From Macrothele yani (lineage: Eukaryota; Arthropoda; Arachnida; Araneae; Macrothelidae), in NCBI GenBank assembly GCA_039090855.1, contig CM077011.1, positions 26,999,001 to 27,063,000 on the forward strand: DNA of 64,000 nucleotides, read 5' to 3'. The notes beneath the pieces are model-generated. The model was not told the DNA's origin and ran no database searches. It saw only the letters and a list, made by a program, of their open reading frames with translations. Of the stretch, positions 1-10,574 are shown one piece after another; the first letter of the stretch is position 1, and the number at the start of each line of letters is the position of its first letter. The translations under genes were made by a program, and so were the position numbers.

Positions 1-49
1 ATTAACCGATAGCACAGTTAAGCGGAATTTACTGTATATCGATTAGTTG

Positions 50-285
50 TTTCAAGGGATGCAAGGTGTATCACTGAGCGAAATGTAGCCTCGCCTAGAC
101 AAATGTCGACTCCACCTTCACCTGGTGCACCCTTTCTTACTGCGTGGGCTTTGACGACCGACCAATACAGGTTTAATACAGGGCGTAGAACAACTGCTTC
201 CCCACACTCACCAAGCCACATGCCCAGCGTGGTGAGTGTCATGACCACACTTTCCCTCCAGCCCAAGAACTTCGCAATTTAATGC
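50..285 (+). repeat. RTE LINE 5' leader fragment
   Basis: This stretch matches, in the same order, the leader of the RTE element that lies on the minus strand at 52500-52709. Shared blocks include GACAAATGTC, a following CACCTTC/CGCCTTCTC..GGTGCA block, and CCCACACTCACCAA followed by GCCCAGCG/GGCCAGCG. The ORF that should follow is absent, and the next RTE-related sequence is the tandem repeat of the ORF end starting near 370. I read this as an internally deleted RTE copy in plus orientation. Identity is modest, so the edges are approximate. Confidence 0.6.
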
Positions 286-1232
286 ATGTTTGGAAATTCA
301 TTCCCTGTCCAAGAAAGACAGGGAATGAAACTCGTGAATCAGGAAAAATGAAATCAGTGGATTACATCACAATCAAAATAAAAACCCTCAAGTTTCAGTG
401 AGGCTGAACGTGTTGTTAGAAGAACAGAACACCGTTGAACAACTGAAATACTGGACTGGATACCGAGGAACAGAAAAAGACCCAGACGAAGACCACGTAG
501 GAGATGGATGGATGATAAGAATGAATGATATAATGATCAAAGTATAAGCACGCAATAGTCAATAAGCAGGGCATGTCGCTAGATAAACTGACTACTGTTT
601 GGCCACATAAAATCCTAGATTAGATACCAAGAAATAAAGAAAGACCCAGAAAAAGACCACATGGGAGATGGGTGGATGATAAGAATGGTTGACATCATGA
701 TCAAAATATATACACTCAAGTGTCAATGAGCTGGAAATGTCGCTAGAAGAACTGCCTACCACTAGACAAACGAAAAATTTCAGATTGCATACCAAAGGAT
801 AGGATAAGTCCCAGAAGAAGACCATGTGGACGATGGGTGGATAATAAGAATGAATGATATCAAGATCAAAGTATAAACACGCAAGAATCAATAAGCAAGT
901 CTTGTCGCTAGATGAAGTGACTACCGTTGGGCCACTGAAAAATCCTAGATTAGATACCAAGGGATAGGAAAAGACCCAGAAGAAGACCAAGTGGGAGATG
1001 CGTGGATGTTAAGAATGGTTGACATCGTGATCAAAATATATACACTCAAGTGTCAATGTGCTGGACATGTCGCTGAAAGATCTGACTACCGCTGGACAAC
1101 CGAAAAATTTTAGATTACATACCAAGGAATAGGAAGAGACCCAGAAGAAGACCACGTGGACGATGTGTGGATGATAGGAATGGATGACATCATGATCATA
1201 ATGTAAACACTCAAGTGTAATTGGGCTGGGCA

Positions 1233-1445
1233 TTTTTTTTTTGATTGGAGGTTTAACGACCACCGTGAGCAACTCAGTGGGCTATAAGCAGTCGCCCGTC
1301 CCTAATTTAAGGCCACTGGCTCCAAGGAAGGGAGAGAGCCTGCGCCATAAGATAAACACAACATCCATGCCTTACCGGGATTCAAACCCGACCCGTCTTG
1401 GACGAATGATCAGAAGCCTTCGGTTAGACCACTGCGCCACCGGGG
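1233..1445 (-). mobile_element. tRNA-derived SINE, family 1
   Basis: This copy is read on the minus strand, so its poly(A) tail appears as a T-run at 1233-1242. It has the family layout: a tRNA-like head (A box GGCGCAGTGGTCTAA, B box GGTTTGAATCC-like), a body with TGGATGTTGTGTTT and CCTAAATTAGGGACGGGCGA blocks, then TTAAACCTCCAATC plus A-run. It interrupts a unit of the 165-bp RTE-derived array. Confidence 0.9.
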
Positions 1446-1491
1446 ACATGAAGCTAGAAGAACTGACCACCGTTGGACAACTGAAATACTA

Positions 1492-2801
1492 CAGGGTGTA
1501 CACAAGGTCTCTTTTCAACTTTGAACATTTATTACGGATACACTGCATGAGATAGACAAATGTATTCGAGTACATAAGTAAGAGCAAAGACTAAAGTTTT
1601 TTCTATCTCATTACAAAAGCTCAATATGCGCACCATTTTTTGCGCGTAGAACATCCAGCCGAAACTCCAGTTCCAACCACGTGCGCTGCAGCATGTCCTC
1701 AAAAATGGTCTAAATGGGATTGTTGATCCTCGATTTCAGGTCATCGATGTCCTGCACCTTTGCCCAATACACAATATCCATAACATATTCCCGTACAAAA
1801 AAAGTCCAGAAAACGTCGGGGAAACGAGGTGGCCATGCAATTGGACCATCCCGTCCAATCCACCTCCCAGGGAATGTTGTGTTTAAAAAGTCCCGAACGT
1901 GCCGTCCCCAGTGTGGTGGCGCACCGTCCTGTTCAAATATCACGCTTAGTTGAAGGTCTTCCAACTTTGGCACAACATACTCTCGCAAAACATTCAGGTA
2001 AACATCTGCCGTCACTGTTTTCTCACTGCAGAAAAATGGTCCAAGGACTCGGTTATGCATAACACCTCACCACACGTGCACTTTACGACTGTCTCTCGCA
2101 CGTTACATAAACGCATCAGGATTTTTCAGACCCCTAAATCTTGACATTGTGTCTGTTTAACGGCCCAGAGACATGAAAAGTTGCCTCATCCGTAAAATAG
2201 ACACGTGTGAGAAACTATATCCAGCGTCGTTACTGCAAATTCTTTACATCGTGGTCTATCGTTGGCCTCAACTGCTTGTAACAGTTGCACTTTGTGTGCG
2301 CATAAGCGTAGATGTCTATGTAGCAACCCTGTGTACCGTGGATCGGGGCATTTGTAGTTCTCTGGCTGCGGAACGAATGAACTTCTTCGGGCTTCATGAA
2401 AATGAATCACGAACACGTTCGATGTCTTCATTCGATGTTCGTGGGCGGCCACTACGATCTTGATCCAACACGGACCCAGTCTCAATGAATTTCCGGTGCC
2501 ATTGGCGGATACTAGGGTGAGATGGTGGGGTTTTACCATATTTAGTCCGGAAATGTCGTTGAGTTTGCATATCAGATTTTGTTTCGATAAACCAAGCGAC
2601 ACACTGTGCTCTCTCTTGTGGGAACAGATTTTCATAGAACAGCACCTTTTACGTTAGTGAGGGACCTATTACAAAAAACGATAATGTCAATTAAAACTTT
2701 GATATTTACAGTATATTATAGAACGAATGCCATGGACGTACATAGTACAGGGTGTCCGTAATAAATATGCAAAGTTGTAAAGAGACTTTGTGGGCACCCT
2801 G
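1492..2801 (-). mobile_element. Mariner-like element with ~28-bp TIRs
   Basis: The inverted ends begin CAGGGTGYMCACAARGTCTC and continue TTTWCAACTTT on both sides. TA lies at 1490-1491 and 2802-2803, the expected target duplication. The flanking DNA is the 165-bp RTE-derived repeat on both sides, which confirms the boundaries and gives an element of 1310 bp. A transposase pseudogene lies inside on the minus strand. Confidence 0.93.
1710..2645 (-). pseudogene. Mariner-like transposase, broken
   Basis: This is a cut-and-paste transposase remnant inside the TIRs at 1492-2801. The N-terminal part (2394-2645) shows a helix-turn-helix region ending GSVLDQDRSGRPRT. A middle part in another frame contains HLRLCAHKVQLLQAVEANDR, followed by an FTDEATFH-like first catalytic region. 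The last part (1710-2060) has VIFEQDGAPPHWGRHVRDFL with the second catalytic Asp, and GRWIGRDGPIAWPPRFPD. The third acidic site is damaged, because the usual SPDLTPLDFF region reads FPDVFWTFF. Several frameshifts and stops separate the parts, so it cannot make active enzyme. It resembles mariner-like elements that are common in arthropod genomes. Confidence 0.88.
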
Positions 2802-2880
2802 TAGATTGGATACCAAGGATCAGGAAAAGACCCAGATTCAGAAGAAGATCACGTAGGAGATGGTAGGACGAAATTTGAAA

Positions 2881-3219
2881 GCATGCCTGAATGACATGGA
2901 AGAAAATATTGGTTGGTGGGAGATAATAATATATAACGATATTACAGCTGTGAGAAAAATTCGAGCTCACGTTTTCAAACATCTCACAGATTTCAGAAAA
3001 CCACACTGTTTGATTATATAATAAACAGACTTTTACTAGTGTGTGCGCAAAACACAATACAATAAAAAATTTCCGATTATCTGAATGTTTCACAGTTATC
3101 CGTGAATTCCTTTCCCTCCAATATTCAGGGTTGTCGGCAATGCACTGTATCTGTACCCAGATTCGATAAAATACATCGTAAGAATTTGACATACACATAG
3201 CGAAGTTTATCTCTCACGA
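2881..3219. other. Unassigned AT-rich stretch
   Basis: I recognise no gene, RNA or repeat here. The open frames are short and lack recognisable motifs. It separates the end of the RTE-derived array from the CTCF-like satellite. Confidence 0.5.
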
Positions 3220-5520
3220 AAAAAAAAACAAGAAAGATGACACCGAATATTCGGGTGTAATAAGCACGTCGTTTGAATTCGTTCTGACCCGAATTAAATT
3301 TATCAAAGCTATTCAAAGTCAATGGAACCGGCATGGAAAACAATAGATCTGACGAAAGTAAGATTTTCAATCGGGTTTTTCATCCCTCAGATATTGCTGT
3401 AAACGGAATCGTGAGCTTACGAACTCTTAGAAACAGTGATATCGACAAAAATAAGATGTGACTTTACGTCCCCTGGTGGGAAAACCATGCATTATTTTAG
3501 GAAGAAAGTATTCTCAAAAGGTTTATCCATATAAGCGGTATCGGTCCAAGAAAAAAAATTAGTCGAGTTTTCAGGATCCCAGATTTTGCTACAAATACAT
3601 CAGAAGCAGAAATTATCATTTATGACCCCTGGTGGCCAAACCATTCTTCACCAAACATTAGAAATTATGTGAAAAATATTTTCCATCAGGTCTTGTATGC
3701 GATACGGGAAGAATTTTAAAATCGGAGCTTTAGAAGCAGAAATCACGGAGAAAACGCAATTTACCTTTGCGCCCCCTAGCGGAAGGTCTATGATTTACTT
3801 GTAAATTTTGAATTTATAGGAAAAGCATTTCGCATCGGAAACACTATCCAACAAAGAAGGAATTTTTCAAATCGGACTCTTAGAAGTAGAGATATTGACA
3901 AAAATTGGATATACATCTACGCCCCCTGGCGTAGAAAGCATGCATTATTTCATGAAGAAAATATTCCTGAAAGGTTTGTCGACATGAGTAGTATCGGGCA
4001 ACAAACGACGTTTTTTTTCAATCGAGATTTTAGAAGCTCATATTTTGCTGCAAATGCATCAGAAGCGGAAATTAAGACTTACGCCACCTGGTGGCCAAAC
4101 CATATTTTTACAAAAATTAGAAATTATGTGCAAACGATTTCCCACTAGGAGCTGTATCCGGTGCAGAAAGAATTTTTCAAGTCGGAGATTTAGAAGCAGA
4201 GATACAGGGGGAAACGCAATTTACATTTACGCCCCCTAGCGGAAAGTCTCTGAATCACTTGAAAATTTTGAAATTATATGAAACACATGTTACACTGGAA
4301 GCACTATCCAACAAAGAAGGAATTTTTCAAATCGGACTCCTAGAAGTAGAGATATTGACAAAAATAAGATATACGTCTACGCCCCCTGGCGTAGAAACCA
4401 TGCACTATTTCAGGAAGAAAATGTTTCTAAAAGGTTTGTCAACATGAACAGTATCGGTCAACAAACGGCGTTTTTTTCAATCGAGATTTTAGAAGCTCAT
4501 ATTTTGCTGCAAATACATCAGAAGCGGAAATTAAGACTTACGCCACCTGGTGGTCAAACCATTTTTTTTTACCAAAATTAGAAATTTTGTGCAAACGATT
4601 TCCCATCAGGAGCTGTACTCGGTGCGGAAAGAATTGTTCAAAGTGGAGATTTAGAAGCAGAGATATAAGAGAAAACGCAATTTACCGCTACGCCCCCTAG
4701 CGGAAACTCAATTAATTACTTGAAAATTTTGAAATTATATGAAAAACATGTCACACGGAAAACACTATCCAACAAAGAAGGGATTTTTTAAATCGGACTC
4801 CTAGAAGTAGAGATATTCACAAAAATAACATGTACGTTTACGCCCCATGGCGGAAAAAACTGTGGAATATTTTAGGAACAAAAAAATTCCAAAAAAATTT
4901 ATCAATTTGAGTGGCATCAGTCCACTAAAGAATTTTTCAATCAATATTTTAGAAGCTCAGATTTTATGGCAAATACATCAGAAGCAAAAATTAACACTTA
5001 CGCCTCCTGGTGGCCAAAGTATTCTTTACCAAAAATTTGAAATTATATGCAAAAGATTTTCCATCAGGAGATGTATCCGCTGAAGAAAAATGTTTTCAAA
5101 TCGGAGTTTTAGAAGAAGAGTTATCGAGGAAAAGGTCATTTACTTTTACGCCCCCTAGCGGAAAATCTATGCGTAATTTGAAAAAGTAACTATATCTAAA
5201 ATACTCTTCGATATAAATGGAATCGAAAGATAAGAATTGAATTTCAATCGGATGTTTAGAAGCAAATATGTGGAATAAAACGTGTTTTTGAATTCGACAT
5301 CATCTGTATTTACGCCGTCTACTGGTGAAATTTTACATCGTAAAAGAAAACGAAATAAAGGATCATCATTTGCATATTTCAACTTCCCAACGCAAAAAAA
5401 AAAAAAAAAAAAAAAAATTTCAAATCGGACTAATAGTTGCAGAGATATCGTGGGTACAAACGGACGGACGGACAAACCGATAACAGAAGCACGATCTTTT
5501 TTACAAAAGACGTGCTAAAA
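3220..5520 (+). repeat. ~150-bp monomer satellite with CTCF-like boxes, copy 1
   Basis: Monomers of about 150 bp repeat through this block. Each carries a YAGAAGTAGAGATAT-type phrase, a TTTTTCAAATCGGA-type phrase and a GC-rich box near an ACGCC start. The boxes fall at about 3470, 3625, 3770, 3920, 4082, 4240, 4380, 4540, 4690, 4840, 5000, 5150 and 5312. Three box versions alternate (CCCCCTAGCGG, CCCCCTGGCGTAG, CCACCTGGTGGCC), giving a ~450-bp higher-order unit. One end holds ACCGAATATTCGGGTGTAA, the other an A-run at 5395-5417 and a hairpin near 5490-5515. The same family lies inverted at 48800-55530. It is non-coding. Confidence 0.9.
5487..5517. other. Terminal hairpin of the satellite unit
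   Basis: GCACG-ATCTTTT-TT-ACAAAAGA-CGTGC can fold into a stem with about 12 pairs, followed by TAAAAA. The same hairpin recurs inverted near 48996-49027 and 53707-53740. There it directly precedes either the next unit or unrelated sequence, so it marks a unit boundary. A hairpin followed by CTAA recalls a Helitron 3' end, but the required T after CTAA is absent in all three copies. Confidence 0.55.
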
Positions 5521-7017
5521 AGGGGGGGGGTCATTTTGAAAGGCGTCGGGATATGATTACTTACAGTCCGTTTAATCTTAAGCACGAATTTTTTTACTGT
5601 ACATATCACCAGATAACAGACCTCAATGATAACACGCCTCATTTTAGTCGAAAAAAGTTATAAACAGGTTAGAAATGTTGGCCTTCGGGAAATAATTGAG
5701 AAGTAGATCTTTAGAATTGTTTAAACGTTTCGCAGAATATTGTAGAACGTTTGCGGTTACGACGTAATGCATTCTTCCGTACGTCAATCGCATAACTGCG
5801 TGTGGCCATGTTGACGTTCTCGTAAAGCATCTTTGTTTCAGTTTTAAGTGTTCGCTTTTTTATTTCATCTTCAGATTAGCATCAGGGAATTTTATATTTT
5901 ATGAATGCATTGTCAAAATATTTTTTGCGTCAAACTTTCCTTGTGAACGGACATTTAACCTCCTCCATTCGAGTGCGGGTGTTCCAAGCTTATCAGTACG
6001 TACTTCATCTTCATAATCTTTGAACTTCAACGTCGAAAATCTTATCAGCTGCTGCAACGACAGTCTAAAGATGACAAATCCTTTCTCTTCCAGTTCACGG
6101 CCAACGAACTGACTGTCTAGTATCGTCGAGTTATAAAATGTGTTACCAAAAGTTGAGAGCTAAGAAAAACTGAATTCAAATCAATCAGTTTTGATGTTAT
6201 CTTCACTACAGCGAACCATAGAATGTCGCAAAGTGAGTCACAAAGAATCTTTGCGAAGTTAGGAGAACCACAGATGGTTGAAAGTTCGCCGTTCCGCATT
6301 TTGCCAGCTTCATCAATCTCTGGAAACTTTTGCATTTCTCATTCTTCCACGGCAACGGCATTAATCACAATTATAAAAATAAATACAGGACGCCTCTCTC
6401 ACGCATGACTTAAAATGGCTGTAGAAATGTTGCGATTCATTGGTCTTGAATTTGAATTATAAAGACCAGCAGAAAAATGACGGACTCTTACCTGAGCGGA
6501 AGTGCGAAAAGTGGTGCGCCGAACGGCTTCTGATACCTGTACGACGCAAATGCAAAAAAAAAAAACGTTTAATATTCGAAGGCTAACATAACCACTAGGT
6601 GAAAGCCCGTCAATAATGATGGGGGAAGTAAGACATGTAGAGTAACCTTTTAATAACCTGGTAGTTTTTTCGTTTTGTTTGTGATGTCCAAATGTGAAAG
6701 TATGTTTCATAAACATTACGACAATAAAAAAGTACTACGTAATGCAGTTGTTACGTCCCACGTAGAGCCATAAGGGTAGGGAGGGCCGTGGGAGGGCAGG
6801 AAGGGCAGAATGACGTCATTCCAAGGTCGTAAATTCATGCTCTGGGGGATGTAAAAAGTAGAAATTATATATAAAAAAGAAAGTTACACCCTTCAGTAGT
6901 TTCTTTTTAAAGACTTTAGTTAGTGCAGTTAACCAGGGTGTAGAGTAACATGTACTATGAGGCATAAACACCTCATATCCATGAAAGGAATTTTCAAAAA
7001 CAGTGAATGCAGACATA
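5521..7017. other. Unassigned region with one dispersed repeat
   Basis: I see no gene here. At 6770-6850 there is a copy of a dispersed repeat (GTAGAGCCATAAGGG, then GTAAATTCATGCTCTGGG). It matches, on the opposite strand, the hairpin repeat at 11219-11345. The rest is AT-rich with short unrelated frames. Confidence 0.5.
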
Positions 7018-7061
7018 CAGGGATTGTCCAACATAATAGAAACATCTTGAAAAAATAGGTG

Positions 7062-7715
7062 TTACGCACCTAATATGGTGTGGGAGCCCCCTTGGCATTT
7101 AAAACTGTTTGAATCCTCCTTGGAATGGACGCATACTGGTCCTGGATGGTGGTAAGTGGTATGTTGTACCATTATTCCTGCAGAAACTGCTCCAATTCCT
7201 TGAGCGACGCCAGGAGGATACCGGGATCGCACTCTGTTTTGCAACAGAGACAACAGGGGCTCAATGATGTTTAAGTCCGGTGATTGTGCAGGCCAGGGAA
7301 GGTGTGCAACATCATCGTCATGTTCCTCAAACCATGATTGAACAGTTTGACTTCTGTGAATCGGGGCATTATCATCTTGAAGGGTGCAATCCCCTGAAGG
7401 AAACAATGTCTGTGCCATTGAATGCACATGGTCGGCCAAAAGAGTGATATTGTCACCTCTAGTGATCCGTCCGTGTAAGGTGATAATGGGACCTGCTGCA
7501 AAGCACGAGATCATGGCCCAAACCATTACGGAACCACCCGCATGCTTCACTGTAGGAAGGAGACAGTCTGAGTTGTAGGCTTCTGCGGGGGTTCTCCACA
7601 CGTAAACACGTCCTGTGGTGGGGAATAGTAAGAAACGTGATTAATCGGAAAACAAAACATGTTTCCATTGATCCGCAGTCCATGTTTTATGTTCCCGGCA
7701 CCACTGTGGTCACCG
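7062..7715 (-). pseudogene. Tc1 transposase C-terminal half (left arm)
   Basis: Read on the minus strand, it starts within WCREHKTWTADQWKHVLFSD and then has a stop where the family has Glu after the catalytic Asp. It continues RFLLFPTTGRVYVWRTPAEAY, GGSVMVWAMISCF, a second catalytic region LQDDNAPIHRS and a third, LPWPAQSPDLNIIEPL. Counting residues between the second Asp and the Glu gives 36, so this belongs to a DD36E-type Tc1 lineage as read. After the Glu the frame shifts. The N-terminal DNA-binding half is absent, and the enzyme cannot function. Confidence 0.85.
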
Positions 7716-7767
7716 TTTCATATTCACCTGTGACACCAGGGGTTTTGCAATCGCAGCTCTTCGGAGC

Positions 7768-8530
7768 TCAATCTGCGTCTCCAGACCCCAATATCAACGA
7801 AAACATTGCGCAGGAACTGCATAAGCAAGAGATTCATGGCAGAGCTGCTATTGCAAAACCTCTGGGGACCCGGATGAATGCACAACAACGGCAGCAGAGG
7901 TTTCAAGAGCACACAAGGTGTACTGTCGATGCATGGCAGCGTGTAATGCAGTCGGATGAATCCACATTCACACTATTATCCACCGCAGGATGTGTTTACG
8001 TAAGGAGAAAACCGTCAGAAGCGTAACACACAGACTCTCTGCTCGCAAACAGCACAGCATGGTGGAAGTTCTGTCATGCTCTGGGCTGGTATGTCGTGGT
8101 TTTCAGAAGGTCCCCTGATCATCTTAAAAGGACAGATGACTGGTAGGGCGTATGAAACCATTTGACTGATCAAGTCCATCCAATGGCTCGGGCATCGTTT
8201 CCTACAGGGGATGCCATCTATCAAGATGATGACGCCTCAATTAACAGAGCTCGGAATGTCCAGTCATGATTTGAGGAACATCAGAACGAACTTGCATACC
8301 TTCTTTTGCCTCCAGAATCACCAGACGTAAACATCATCGAGCCACTGCGTTGAAAAACAAAGTAAGATCCCGTTATCCTCCTCCTGCAAGGACCTGGAGT
8401 AGTTTCTGCATGAAGAATGGTGTAACATCCCACTAACCACCATCCGGGATTTGTATGCGTCCATTCCAAGGAGGTTTTAGGCTGATTTGAATGCCAAAGG
8501 TGGTCCCACACACTATTAGGTACGTAAAAC
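7768..8530 (+). pseudogene. Tc1 transposase C-terminal part (right arm)
   Basis: This is a second, more decayed copy of the same transposase, on the plus strand. Recognisable parts are QELHKQEIHGRAAIAKPLGTRMNAQQRQ-like sequence, a DESTFTLL-type first acidic site near 7960, HSMVEVLSC corresponding to GGSVMVW, and ARTWSSFCMKNG near the end. Many stops and frameshifts are present. It is closer to the copy at 25761-26744 than to its left-arm partner (shared CAATCTGCRTCTCCAGACCC and ACATCATCGAGCCACTGCGT), which suggests that the two arms did not arise by simple duplication of one copy. Confidence 0.8.
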
Positions 8531-8599
8531 CCTTTTTTCTTAAGTGTTCGCATTATTCTGCCCAGCTCCGGTATCTTCTTCTGACTCTCCGTCAGTGTT

Positions 8600-9945
8600 G
8601 CCAAAATGAACAAGCTACTGTGGAAGCGATGTGCCGCTCAGTTGAAAAATCTTAAATTGAGAAGTAACGAAATGAACATAAGAAAACAGAAACTCAAAAG
8701 GAATGATAAATCAGAGGTGTACGTTACAATACGCACGTGCTTTTCCGTAGATCTCATTCAGACCATTAATGTTGAGAGTGACAGAAACGGTTTGGTTTAA
8801 ACCGTTATAAAGACATATTTCCGGTTGGGCTAATAGAAAGCGTTCGTGCCTAGAAAACGTTTATAGAGGTAATCTTAGGGAGGATGGTCAGGTGTTCTTG
8901 GTACATCCTTCTAAAGATCTTTGTTTCGAAAAGTCCACACCACATGATTATCGGCATATCTGTGAAGTAATTGATCGTGCACGGGCCATTTTATTTGGTC
9001 TCAGTTGTGTAGCTTTGTTTCTGCCCTGTTAAAAGTTATTTCGTCAGCGAGACGGATGAATAGACTGATGTCATCTGTGATGTGTCTTCTGCACTAAATT
9101 GCCTTTCGATTGGAGAACCGCAGATCGTCCTCATTGTTGTGGGATGAGAGGTTTTTCTAAATGGGGCCATTTTTTATCCCGTGATAAACATCAGAATTAT
9201 GTTAACTTCGGTGCCGCTTAATTGGGTCGTTGCGGCGCGAGAAGGATTGCAGTTTATTCTCTTCGGTCTCGTCCTTTTCCGTTTATTCCTCGCTCGCCGG
9301 ATGCTGCTCGCGTGTCGAAAACTCGTGGGCGTCGTCAGACAGAGACCATTGTTTAGTCCGAAAACACAATGACTGGCATCCGTCGTACGCACGCGAATGC
9401 TGACGCGTACGGAATTCCTGAATGGATACGTTTATATCCTAATCCCACGCGCTTAACTTTTTCTTTTGTGTGTGGGGAGCATGTTTTCTTCTGCAGAATG
9501 ATAACCAATCTTAACTTGAAATGTGTTACACGGTTTTCAAGGGCGATCTTTAAGAAAACCATTTTATTGGAAAATGATCCACGAAGAAGTTATCTAAATA
9601 GCATGAAACTTGTCCGAAGGATCAAGATTAAAATCTTTTCCCCCTTCGGCATGAGTTTAAGCGCATGGATTGGGAACACTAGAGCAAACTTATTTTCTCG
9701 AGCACAAATGAGATATAACAGGGTTTATATTTGGGCTTCAAAAAATTGTCTTGCGATGGCGTGAGATTTTTCTTTCCGTAAACACCTTACCCCGTCAAAG
9801 CTTTTTTAATTTTTTTTTCTTCCTGTTTGATCAAATGATGTTCCGGGTGCTAAATTTGTAATTTATTTCTGCAAACCACGTTCGGAAGGTACCTCCGCGA
9901 GAAATCTTTTATCAGCGATGAAAGTTTTTCTAAAAACAGCAAATA
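8600..9945. other. No recognised feature
   Basis: I recognise no gene, RNA or repeat in this stretch. The longest frame (131 codons at 9369-9764) shows no motif I know and overlaps frames on the other strand. Confidence 0.5.
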
Positions 9946-9980
9946 CGAGGGTTGTACCGAAAGTAGTGCAAAAGTGGGCG

Positions 9981-10203
9981 CCGCCCCGGTGGCGCAGTGG
10001 TCTAAGCGATGGCCTCTGATCATTCGTCCGAACGGGGTCCGGGTTCGAATCCCGGTCAGGCATGGATGTTGTGTTTGTCTTACGACACTGGCTCTCTCCC
10101 TTCCCTGGAACCAGTGACCCTAAATTAGGGACGGGCGACTGCTTATAACCCATTGAGGTGCTCACGGTGGTCGTTAAACCTCCAATCAAAAAAAAAAAAA
10201 AAA
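9981..10203 (+). mobile_element. tRNA-derived SINE, family 1, full length with TSD
   Basis: This is the best reference copy: head GCCGCCCCGGTGGCGCAGTG, B box GGGTTCGAATCCC, body, then TTAAACCTCCAATC and an A-run. The 10-bp duplication AAAAGTGGGC flanks it at 9971-9980 and 10200-10209. The host sequence it splits (ACGAGGGTTGTACCGAAAGT ... CATAACTTTTTTATT) looks like the terminus of a decayed mariner, which is inference from memory of such termini. Confidence 0.95.
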
Positions 10204-10420
10204 GTGGGCATAACTTTTTTATTAACAGACATAGATCGCTCAACATTGCACATGTTGGTAGACAGCAGAGACTACTCTTACTCCCGTGTTAATAATTCTG
10301 CAATAAAGATGTGACTCACGTGCAGGATCGTAGTAAGCTTCTCTTATCTGGGAGGGCGAGACTTGAAACCACGCCCCTTCTACTTCAAGATTACGCCCCT
10401 TCGAGTTCAAGATTACGTCC

Positions 10421-10570
10421 TGTGACGTACTACAGAGGTGAAAACATGTGTCAAGACGACAACTCTGCAGCGAGACATTCTGTCTGCGTAGCTCAGTTGG
10501 GAGAGCGACTTACTCCGGAGTGAGGAGACACGACTTCGATGTCCTTCGCGGACAAACTGGTGTTTTCACA
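10421..10570 (+). mobile_element. Solo LTR of TRIM-like family A with tRNA-like core
   Basis: This 150-bp segment starts TGTGACGTACTACAGAGGTG and ends GTGTTTTCACA, so it has TG...CA ends. It matches the LTRs of the full element at 36940-37357. The flanks are GTCC (10417-10420) and GTCT (10571-10574), a 4-bp duplication with one change. It sits inside short 22-bp repeats (TTCGAGTTCAAGATTAC), which supports the insertion point. No internal domain is present. Confidence 0.85.
10482..10553 (+). other. tRNA-like sequence within the solo LTR
   Basis: This 72-nt segment can form a 7-bp acceptor stem (GTCTGCG with CGCGGAC), a D arm GCTC...GAGC with A-box TAGCTCAGTTGG, an anticodon-like arm around CTCCGGAG and a T-arm-like TTCGAT. 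The T arm is degraded here compared with 37860-37931. It is part of the LTR, not an independent tRNA gene, and it would be poor as a functional tRNA because the anticodon loop appears to be 6 nt. Confidence 0.75.
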
Positions 10571-10574
10571 GTCT

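Larger units (their letters stand above)
370..2880 (+). repeat. 165-bp tandem repeat derived from RTE ORF C-terminus
   Basis: Five clear units lie between about 400 and 1230. Their GACCCAGA-type anchor occurs at 479, 643, 809, 973 and 1138, giving a 164-166 bp period. A sixth unit is split by a SINE (1233-1445) and a mariner (1492-2801) and ends near 2880. Read on the plus strand with its stops, a unit gives ILD-IPRDRKRPRRRP-GR-VD, which matches ILDWIPRDRKRPRKRPYGRW in the RTE ORF at 49546-51960. The array is therefore an expanded fragment of LINE coding sequence. It no longer encodes a protein. The minus-strand open frames over it are shadows. Confidence 0.85.
7018..8571. mobile_element. Palindromic Tc1 element (two 3' halves head-to-head)
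   Basis: The outer ends are both 3'-type ends of the same Tc1 family that is present complete at 25574-26794. The left end is CAGGGATTGTCCAACATAAT after TA at 7016-7017. The right end, read inward, is CCGGAGCTGGGCAGAATAAT, with TA at 8572-8573. Inside, the left half encodes a transposase C-terminus on the minus strand and the right half a homologous C-terminus on the plus strand. They meet near 7740-7770. Both N-terminal halves are missing. Confidence 0.8.

Noticed and set aside
1009..1272. Minus-strand frames of 87-132 codons at 592-1272 as a repeat protein
   Set aside because: They are antisense to the 165-bp array derived from the RTE ORF.
5487..5520. Helitron 3' terminus
   Set aside because: The hairpin and CTAA are present, but the next base is A rather than the T expected at Helitron insertion sites, and no TC 5' end was found.
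9863..10246. Recurrent small protein (MIGGLTTTVSNSMGYKQSPVPN type) seen at more than ten places
   Set aside because: It is the antisense translation of the family 1 SINE. Its recurrence reflects SINE copies, not a gene family.
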